From NCBI RefSeq assembly GCF_001570925.1, contig NZ_BCSP01000001.1, forward strand, positions 1 to 64,000: a stretch of DNA of 64,000 nucleotides, read 5' to 3'. The stretch comes from [Zimmermannella] bifida NBRC 103089 (lineage in GTDB: Bacteria > Actinomycetota > Actinomycetes > Actinomycetales > Microbacteriaceae). The notes under the pieces were generated by a model, which saw only the letters and a program-made list of their open reading frames with translations, ran no database searches and was not told where the DNA came from. This document shows, one piece after another, positions 57,960-64,000 of this stretch; the stretch's first letter is position 1, and each line of letters opens with the position of its first letter. Position numbers and translations under genes: made by a program.

Positions 57960-59183
57960 ATGAACGCACCAATAAAAATTGCCAATGTCCGCGATATCGT
58001 CACCAACATTCCGCGTTTGGTCGGATACTTTCCAGAAAACTCACTCGTCTTCGTTCCCGTATCCGGAAAACATGCCGGCGCACTCGTGCGAGTTGACCTG
58101 CCCTCAAGATTTGCGCGAGATGGGCTCGAAAACGGCAATGGGAATTGCGCCTCGAACACTCTGGAAACAACGCCGAGCGAATCCGTCACGCCGGCAGACG
58201 ATGCGGGAGCGGACGCCCGCCAAGCATTTATCGCGGCCGTGGGCGAACACATCCTGAAGTTGCGTGACTGTACGGCAGTGCTGCTGTGCGCATTCACGCA
58301 GGTTTCGGCCCGTTGCGCTGCCTGCGGGGAGCTTTCCGAATGCTTGCAGCGACCCGATTGTTGCACGCTGCTTCCCGGCGAACGTCTCATTGACGAGTTT
58401 GAAACCTATTTTGATGCCGCCGGCATTCGCACGGTCAGTGCGGTCGTGGTGACACCAACAACCTGGTACGACTACTGGTCGGTCGAGCAGGGACCAAGTA
58501 GCGATGCCACGTCAGCATTTGACACTGCACGGGCGGTCTCGTTTGCACAGCATGCGAGCATCCCCAAAGCCTCGGAAGAAGCGATTGCAAATGTGGCAGA
58601 GCTGTGCGAACAGCAGACGGCATCAACGATGCCGAGCGATGACGAGGTGTTGTGTGCCTGGAACCTGATGGTGGACGGTTCAGCTTGGATCAGCTCGACG
58701 CACCAATCGACGCTATTGGCGATCATTCTGGTAGGTCTTCAGCGCGCCCGTCTCGTTGATCTCGTACTCGCTAACGCTGCGTATGGACAAGATGCGGCGG
58801 ATGAACTGGGTCGCGTTTGGGATGTCTTGCGCGATGAAATCCCGGAGCGAGAACTGCGCGGCATCGCAACCGCACGAACCGAGTACGATCCCATCGATTT
58901 AGACCGTACCGAGCGTGCGAGCGACGTGCTGAAGCAAATCATCTCGCATAGCCCGCCGCAGCTCGTGCAATCGCCGCTCGCCACACTTGCGTGGATTGAA
59001 TGGTGTCGGGGCGCAAGCTCACTTGCTCATTACTACTCGACCGAAGCACTTCGTACGGGTGACGAACCGCTCGCTTCGTTGGTGTACGAGCTGGTGAACC
59101 GCGGGGAAGTTCCAGGATGGGTAGACGGGAGCAGCTGTCTCGGTCCGGTTCGTGATGCTGATGTGGATGAGGTTCTGCGGTGA
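57960..59183 (+). CDS. DUF4192 domain protein
   Basis: 407 residues. The N-terminal half shows the DUF4192 pattern: VRDIVTNIPRLVGYFPENSL, then VFVPVSGKHAG. No signal peptide or membrane helix is visible, so it is probably cytoplasmic. Cysteines occur as a cluster in SARCAACGELSECLQRPDCC (about residues 118-137) and could bind metal. The C-terminal half is Ala- and Leu-rich and helical. The function of DUF4192 is unknown. It overlaps the EccC-like ATPase gene by four bases, which argues for joint function. The message may be leaderless. Confidence 0.78.
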   Translation: MNAPIKIANVRDIVTNIPRLVGYFPENSLVFVPVSGKHAGALVRVDLPSRFARDGLENGNGNCASNTLETTPSESVTPADDAGADARQAFIAAVGEHILKLRDCTAVLLCAFTQVSARCAACGELSECLQRPDCCTLLPGERLIDEFETYFDAAGIRTVSAVVVTPTTWYDYWSVEQGPSSDATSAFDTARAVSFAQHASIPKASEEAIANVAELCEQQTASTMPSDDEVLCAWNLMVDGSAWISSTHQSTLLAIILVGLQRARLVDLVLANAAYGQDAADELGRVWDVLRDEIPERELRGIATARTEYDPIDLDRTERASDVLKQIISHSPPQLVQSPLATLAWIEWCRGASSLAHYYSTEALRTGDEPLASLVYELVNRGEVPGWVDGSSCLGPVRDADVDEVLR

Positions 59184-62100
59184 TGCGGTCGGTACTTACT
59201 TCGACCACAGATCGACCGTTCGCCGACATTGCACGAGGAACCGCGGTGAAATCTCTCGATCGGCGGGAGCGTGAGTCACCAGCGGGGGCCTCCGAAGCTC
59301 TGCTCGCGTTACCGACCCCGGAACCATTGCCGAGCCGCTACACACACGTAGATCAACCGGCCGATCTCGACGAACCCATACTCAAGATTCCGCAAGCACC
59401 GACCATGGAGCGGGCGAGTGGATTCCCAACCATGATGGTCATTGCCCCAATCATCGTCGCGAGCATCATGTACGCAATGTTGCGCACGCCATATGTACTC
59501 ATCTTCGCCGTGTTTGGGCCGGTGTTCGGCATTGCCAATGTTGTCGATCAACGCATCGGACGAAAGCGGCGATATCGACGGGCGCTCGAGGAACACGAAA
59601 CCGCACGCAGTGCTTGCCGCGACGCAATTCGTGCAGCACACCGGCGCATTCGCGCACGCGCAGCCAGCACGCATCCCGCTGCAAGATCGGTGATTAGCGG
59701 TGTGGCTCGCCCAAGCCCTACAACACTGCTGGGCCATGCAACAACGTCAAGTGGGTTGCGCACGAGCGGCGGCGATACCGAACTCGAGCACGAAGCACTC
59801 CGCATCCGTGAAATGCCATTCGTGCGCGATATCACTCACATTCGAGTCACGGGTAACGCCGTACATCTTCAAGGCTTTGCTCGAGCCATGGCTGTACAGC
59901 TGCTGGCATCCCGTGTGGAACGCAGTATCAGCATCGTCGGTAGCGAATTGGATTCGCTACTGGCCGCGCTAACCAACAACCGCATCCGAATTGAACACCC
60001 CGACAAGGCCGACTGCCGCATCGAAATCGGTAATGCCGCGGCAGAACTCGTTGATGAGCAAAGCATCGATGTCGTGATCGACGACTCCGGTGAAGCGATT
60101 GCGATCGCGGCAGATGGCAGCCGACTGCGATTCTGGCCGGACACACTGGGCGAGGTTGAATTCAACCAGTGGTTGCCGCGGCTCTATCGTGCGCAATTGC
60201 GACGCTCACGTGCGGCATCGCGAATTCCCGAACGTGTCTGGTTGCGGGATCTGCTCGCGGGTACGACCGCACACGATCGGGGAGCCGGTCTGAACGACTC
60301 CCTATCCAGCAACGAAGGCAACGCCAGCAAGACCCTGCGCGCTGATTTCTTGGTCGGAAGTGAAGGAACAGTACCCATCGATTTGGTTGTCGACGGCGCC
60401 CACGCGCTCGTGGCCGGAACTACTGGTAGCGGGAAGAGCGAATTGCTGATCAGCTGGATCGCATCGCTCTGCCACAACTACACGCCTGGCCAACTTGCGT
60501 TCCTTGGACTCGATTTCAAAGGCGGTGCGACGTTCGACAGTCTGTCCGAGATGCCGCACTGTCGCGGTGTCGTGACCGATTTGGACGGTGACGAGGCCAT
60601 GCGTGTGGCTTGGAGCCTGCGTGCCGAAGTTGAACGGCGTGAGCGCGCACTGCGGCAACATCAGGTTCGAGACATTCTCGACATGCCGGTGGGAAAGCTG
60701 GAACGACTCGTCGTATTTGTCGATGAGTACCAGGCCTTGGTGCATTCTCACCCCGACTTGCAAGCCATCATCGCGGATCTTGCAGCGAGAGGTCGAAGCC
60801 TTGGCGTGCACCTGGTGCTGTGTACGCAACGGCCGACCGGCACGTATCGAGAAGAGCTTCTCGCTAATTGTTCGATTCGACTGTCGTTGCGAGTCGAGCA
60901 GGCGAGCGATTCGGTGACGATGCTCGGAAATAACTCGGCCGCAACAATCGACCGAGCCGCTCGAGGGCGTGCCATGCTGCGGATCGGTGGCGGCGAACCA
61001 GAACCAGTGCAAGTCGCTCAATCAACGGACACTGAACTCGCGCGGATCGCGCAACAGCGCAGCACCAATAGCGACACCGCACCAGTGCCGATTTGGCACC
61101 CACCATTGCCCGAGAGACTTACCCTCAGCGAACTCGGGCAGGCTCATCACAGCAACGACGATGGTTCTGGCAACCGCATCGTATTCGGGCGGCTCGATAT
61201 GCCGGAATCGCAATCGCAACCGCTCGCATCCATCGGTATCGGTGAACATTTGTACGTGGTCGGCGGTCACCGCAGCGGAAAGAGCGTGACGCTGGCGACA
61301 TTGCGCGAGGGCGCGGCCCGAAGCGGCTGGGCAGTTGTCGCCATTGGCAGTGATGTCGAACATGCCTGGGATGCAATCAGCCAGTTGAAACAGCGTGACA
61401 GCGAGCAGCCGTGCCTGGTAACGGTTGATGACCTTGATGCACTCGAAGCGCTCTTCGACGACGATCATCGGGCCGCGTGGATGGCCGATCTGCTCGTGTG
61501 CGCGCGACTGGGCAAACAGCGGGGGATCACCTTTGTGTTCAGCGGGCGTCGGGCGACCGGCACCTGCTCCAGAATCCATCAGTTGTGCACGCACACGCTG
61601 TTGTTGACCTTGCCGACACGCAACGAGTGGATTCTTCAAGGAGGGCAGCCCGCGCACTTCGCCAATATGGTGCCGGGACGCGGCCGACTCGACGGCGTCC
61701 TCATACAAGTGGCGCTGGCCACCGAAGCAGCATCAGAATCCGCTGGGGTCGTGCTTGCGACCGCGAACACGACGTCACCGACATGGCGTCCGTGGCAGAT
61801 CCCACGTGGCAGCTGCATCGTTGCCCGTCGAACATCGGTGATTGCACGCTGGCTCGAAGCACATAACTACACCGTGCACCCAGTGCTGCAAGCCACGCAG
61901 CTGCGTACCGCGGCGGTGCCACAAGACTGCGTCATGCTCGGTGATGTTGAGCAATGGATCAGCGCCTACGGTGTCGCAAGCAAGATGGCCGACACCCGTC
62001 CCGTTATCGGTATCGGGCTCACACCAGGGGAGTGGCGCAGTCTATTTCGCGGCGACAGCCTGCCGCCGGCATTGGCTGCAAACGAAGACCGAGCGATTGT

Positions 62101-62185
62101 GCGGGCTATTGACGGAACGTATTCCCGAATCCGTTGTGAAGACGGGATTCCGCAGCACATTCAACGATCGGCCGCAAACGGGTAG
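59180..62185 (+). CDS. EccC/FtsK-SpoIIIE-like protein with two P-loop ATPase domains
   Basis: 1001 residues. Two helices near 83-125 (MMVIAPIIVASIMYAML; PYVLIFAVFGPVFGIANVV) place the rest in the cytoplasm. The first FtsK/SpoIIIE ATPase has Walker A AGTTGSGKSELL (Lys419), LDFKGGATFDSLSEMPHC, and Walker B VVFVDEYQAL (Asp515-Glu516). ARGRSLGVHLVLCTQRPTG follows, typical of type VII secretion EccC/EssC rather than chromosomal FtsK, as no gamma DNA-binding domain is present. A second P-loop domain has GGHRSGKSVTL (Lys701) and Walker B LVTVDDLDAL. The C-terminal about 180 residues are a third, degenerate unit. It is encoded with the DUF4192 protein (four-base overlap). No WXG100, FHA or other Ecc genes are in the window, so this is an orphan. 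Confidence 0.85.
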   Translation: MMRSVLTSTTDRPFADIARGTAVKSLDRRERESPAGASEALLALPTPEPLPSRYTHVDQPADLDEPILKIPQAPTMERASGFPTMMVIAPIIVASIMYAMLRTPYVLIFAVFGPVFGIANVVDQRIGRKRRYRRALEEHETARSACRDAIRAAHRRIRARAASTHPAARSVISGVARPSPTTLLGHATTSSGLRTSGGDTELEHEALRIREMPFVRDITHIRVTGNAVHLQGFARAMAVQLLASRVERSISIVGSELDSLLAALTNNRIRIEHPDKADCRIEIGNAAAELVDEQSIDVVIDDSGEAIAIAADGSRLRFWPDTLGEVEFNQWLPRLYRAQLRRSRAASRIPERVWLRDLLAGTTAHDRGAGLNDSLSSNEGNASKTLRADFLVGSEGTVPIDLVVDGAHALVAGTTGSGKSELLISWIASLCHNYTPGQLAFLGLDFKGGATFDSLSEMPHCRGVVTDLDGDEAMRVAWSLRAEVERRERALRQHQVRDILDMPVGKLERLVVFVDEYQALVHSHPDLQAIIADLAARGRSLGVHLVLCTQRPTGTYREELLANCSIRLSLRVEQASDSVTMLGNNSAATIDRAARGRAMLRIGGGEPEPVQVAQSTDTELARIAQQRSTNSDTAPVPIWHPPLPERLTLSELGQAHHSNDDGSGNRIVFGRLDMPESQSQPLASIGIGEHLYVVGGHRSGKSVTLATLREGAARSGWAVVAIGSDVEHAWDAISQLKQRDSEQPCLVTVDDLDALEALFDDDHRAAWMADLLVCARLGKQRGITFVFSGRRATGTCSRIHQLCTHTLLLTLPTRNEWILQGGQPAHFANMVPGRGRLDGVLIQVALATEAASESAGVVLATANTTSPTWRPWQIPRGSCIVARRTSVIARWLEAHNYTVHPVLQATQLRTAAVPQDCVMLGDVEQWISAYGVASKMADTRPVIGIGLTPGEWRSLFRGDSLPPALAANEDRAIVRAIDGTYSRIRCEDGIPQHIQRSAANG

Positions 62186-62207
62186 TCGGTACTGGCGCCA
62201 AACGGGC

Positions 62208-62255
62208 GTGCTCGTGGCCGGGCCTCGGCAAAGGACCGAGCTCGGCCACGAGCAC
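62208..62255. terminator. Bidirectional terminator between EccC-like and asparaginase genes
   Basis: A perfect 13-bp outer stem (GTGCTCGTGGCCG / CGGCCACGAGCAC) encloses an inner CTCGG/CCGAG stem. The flanking genes converge here. Confidence 0.75.
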
Positions 62256-62266
62256 GAATTCGGACG

Positions 62267-63283
62267 CTAAAACGAATTCGGCACATCGGCGCCGAGCTGC
62301 ACGCCACCAACGGGTACGCCACCGCCGTGAACCGCAAGACCAAGCTTGGGGAGCACCGCCTGCGCTGCAGTCGCATCCACCGCACCGGCAGCCAACAGCA
62401 ATTGCAAGCCAACGAGCATGCCAGCGCGTGAACTTCCGTCGAGGATTTTCACCGCGACCGAGGTGCCGTTCGGCGCGACAAGCACCTGCAGTCCCTCGGC
62501 ACCCGACTTGGCAAATACCCCGAGCGACTCGATTACCACCGAGTCTGGCTGCGACGCACCCTGAATGGTCCACGGGTTCGCCAACACTGCATCCCAAATA
62601 TGGGCCGCATTACGGAAAATCGCGAACGGAGAAGACGACTGTGACGTAGCAAACCGTGACATCGCGCGCGCAAGCCCAGCCAGCGAAATTGCATGAACCG
62701 GAGCACCACATCCGTCAACACCGCTGAACCGGATCTGATCTCCGGCAAAACGCGCGATCGTGTCACGAACGAGCTTCTGCAATGGATGCTCCGGGTCAAG
62801 GTAGGACTCGGTTGGCCAACCCGAAGCAACGCACGCGGCCAAGAACGCTGCATGCTTGCCCGAGCACTCCATGTACACCTTGCTGCTTGGCTCTCCCGAG
62901 CGCACCAACGAATCACGGCTGGCGCGATCCAGCGGCCAATCCGCAGGGCAACCGAGCGCATGCTCATCCAAGCCGCAGCGCCCCAGGACATCCCGAACCA
63001 GCGCGACATGGAGCGCTGTGCCAACGTGGCTGGCACACGCAATTGCCAGGTGCTCGCCGGTTACACCGGCACCCGCTTCGAGCGCAGCCAGCGCCTGCAA
63101 CGGCTTCAGCGTCGAACGAGCAAACACCGGCGTCTGCACATCGCCCAGCGCACAAATGACCTCGCCCTCGGCGTTCACCACAGCAGCAGCACCAAGGTGA
63201 CGGGATTCAACGAACCCGCTGCGCTGTACTACTGCTAGCTCAGCGGCATCCGTACCGCTAAACGTTGCACCCGTTGCCGGCAT
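62267..63283 (-). CDS. Asparaginase (Rhizobium etli-type, Asparaginase_II)
   Basis: 338 residues with AGGAGG five bases before the ATG. This is the family of the thermolabile asparaginase of Rhizobium, not the E. coli L-asparaginase. FARSTLKPLQALAALEAG carries the nucleophilic Ser-Lys pair, and MECSGKHAAFLAACVASGW the second Ser and the zinc-associated Cys. DGCGAPVHAISLAGLARAMSRF follows. It hydrolyses asparagine to aspartate and ammonia, which would feed the aspartate-family genes at 36-40 kb. Monocistronic; 197 bases from dxr. Confidence 0.88.
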   Translation of the reverse strand: MPATGATFSGTDAAELAVVQRSGFVESRHLGAAAVVNAEGEVICALGDVQTPVFARSTLKPLQALAALEAGAGVTGEHLAIACASHVGTALHVALVRDVLGRCGLDEHALGCPADWPLDRASRDSLVRSGEPSSKVYMECSGKHAAFLAACVASGWPTESYLDPEHPLQKLVRDTIARFAGDQIRFSGVDGCGAPVHAISLAGLARAMSRFATSQSSSPFAIFRNAAHIWDAVLANPWTIQGASQPDSVVIESLGVFAKSGAEGLQVLVAPNGTSVAVKILDGSSRAGMLVGLQLLLAAGAVDATAAQAVLPKLGLAVHGGGVPVGGVQLGADVPNSF

Positions 63284-63480
63284 GAACTCCTCCTAGAACG
63301 AAGCGACACCGCCGTAAATTCCACTGGGGAATATGCCAGTGCCGCAGCACGCTCAATGCGCGCATAGTGAATACGGTCAGTAATGGTACGCATCTGCCGG
63401 TACCGTAAAGAGCAAACCCGCGGATGAACGCTGAACCGCGCTGCGCATCCGCACCCAACCAACGAAACGTGAACCGCAAT

Positions 63481-64000
63481 ATGTCTGATCTTCGTCGTGT
63501 CTGCATCCTTGGCTCCACCGGATCAATCGGGGAGCAAACGCTCGACATCATTCGTCAACACCGCGATCGATTCGACGTCGTCGGTCTCAGCGCTGGCAGC
63601 AATCGTGAGCGCGTCGCCGAGCAGGCAGCAGAATTTGGTGTCGCGGCGCATGCACTCGCATTCGGTGCCGTCGAATCCGAAGCGCTCGTGCGTGCCTGCG
63701 GCGCTGACGTTGTGGTGAATGGCATCACCGGTTCTGTCGGACTCGGCCCGACACTCGCCGCACTCGAAACCGGTGCATCGCTCGCGCTGGCCAACAAAGA
63801 GTCCCTGATCGTCGGCGCAGATCTGGTGAAGGCCGTCGCCGCACCTGGACAGATTGTTCCGGTTGACTCCGAACACTCGGCAATCGCCCAATGCCTCACC
63901 TCGGGGCGACGTGACGAAGTTCGACGACTGATCGTCACCGCATCCGGTGGGCCGTTCCGTGGCATGTGCCGTGACGAACTGCGCGACGTGACCCCGCAGC
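63481..64000 (+). CDS. dxr: 1-deoxy-D-xylulose 5-phosphate reductoisomerase, N-terminal part
   Basis: The first 173 residues are in the window and the frame runs off the right edge. NADPH site [51 protein letters not shown]; the metal and substrate site [22 protein letters not shown]. It is the first committed enzyme of the MEP pathway to isoprenoids, which supplies undecaprenol and decaprenol for wecA and the GT87-type transferases elsewhere in the window. No strong ribosome binding site. Confidence 0.94.
   Translation, partial: MSDLRRVCILGSTGSIGEQTLDIIRQHRDRFDVVGLSAGSNRERVAEQAAEFGVAAHALAFGAVESEALVRACGADVVVNGITGSVGLGPTLAALETGASLALANKESLIVGADLVKAVAAPGQIVPVDSEHSAIAQCLTSGRRDEVRRLIVTASGGPFRGMCRDELRDVTPQ

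Overview
This is a stretch of actinobacterial chromosome, most likely from a member of the Micrococcales close to Microbacteriaceae. The evidence is the high G+C, strong G/C third-position codon bias, a fused 2-oxoglutarate decarboxylase (Kgd), a SigR/RshA-type redox sigma factor pair, an actinobacterial Rho with a long disordered insert, a two-repeat DivIVA protein, an LmeA-like lipid-binding protein, and the actinobacterial argS-lysA-hom-thrB-rho-prfA-prmC-tsaC-wecA-atp gene order. Genus and species cannot be read from the sequence alone.

Layout. 0-1.6 kb is a decayed DNA-modification or defence locus: a DUF262 gene with two in-frame stops, and an MmeI-like restriction-methyltransferase gene cut off at its SAM-binding motif. 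1.8-8.2 kb holds a membrane-anchored protein of unknown function, a TatD hydrolase, TcdA, an MHS transporter gene interrupted by TAG at codon 8, AroQ and a 14-TM exporter. 8.2-12.9 kb carries aroA-rsgA-hisN on the minus strand, divergent from sigR-rshA. 13-16.7 kb is kgd. 17-23.2 kb runs on the plus strand: two CNNM/CBS proteins, NnrD and two related GT87-type membrane glycosyltransferases with short tandem repeats between them. 23.3-26.2 kb holds metX and metY for methionine synthesis, separated by a G-rich 38-bp repeat and a terminator. 26.3-29.4 kb has an S51-like protein, uracil-DNA glycosylase and an amidase. 29.4-32.9 kb is a minus-strand TPM protein-PspA-HExxH membrane module.

33.3-56.1 kb is the conserved block: DivIVA-like protein, tRNA-Arg(CCG), argS, lmeA-like gene, lysA-hom-thrB, rho-prfA, an inward-facing cysK-cysE pair, prmC-tsaC-wecA and the full F1Fo ATP synthase operon. 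Compared with the Mycobacterium tuberculosis order, thrC and rpmE are absent from their usual places and cysK-cysE has been inserted. 56.1-64 kb has yaaA, a Pro/Gln-rich DUF5684-like membrane protein, a DUF4192 protein translationally coupled to a large EccC/FtsK-like double-ATPase, an asparaginase and the start of dxr.

Most genes are housekeeping: aspartate-family amino acids, methionine, cysteine, aromatic amino acids, translation and respiration. The least explained parts are the DUF4192/EccC-like pair, the decayed 5' locus, the tandem repeats next to the glycosyltransferase and met genes, a probable CTG start codon in atpB, and an over-represented heptamer (GGATGCG) throughout the window.
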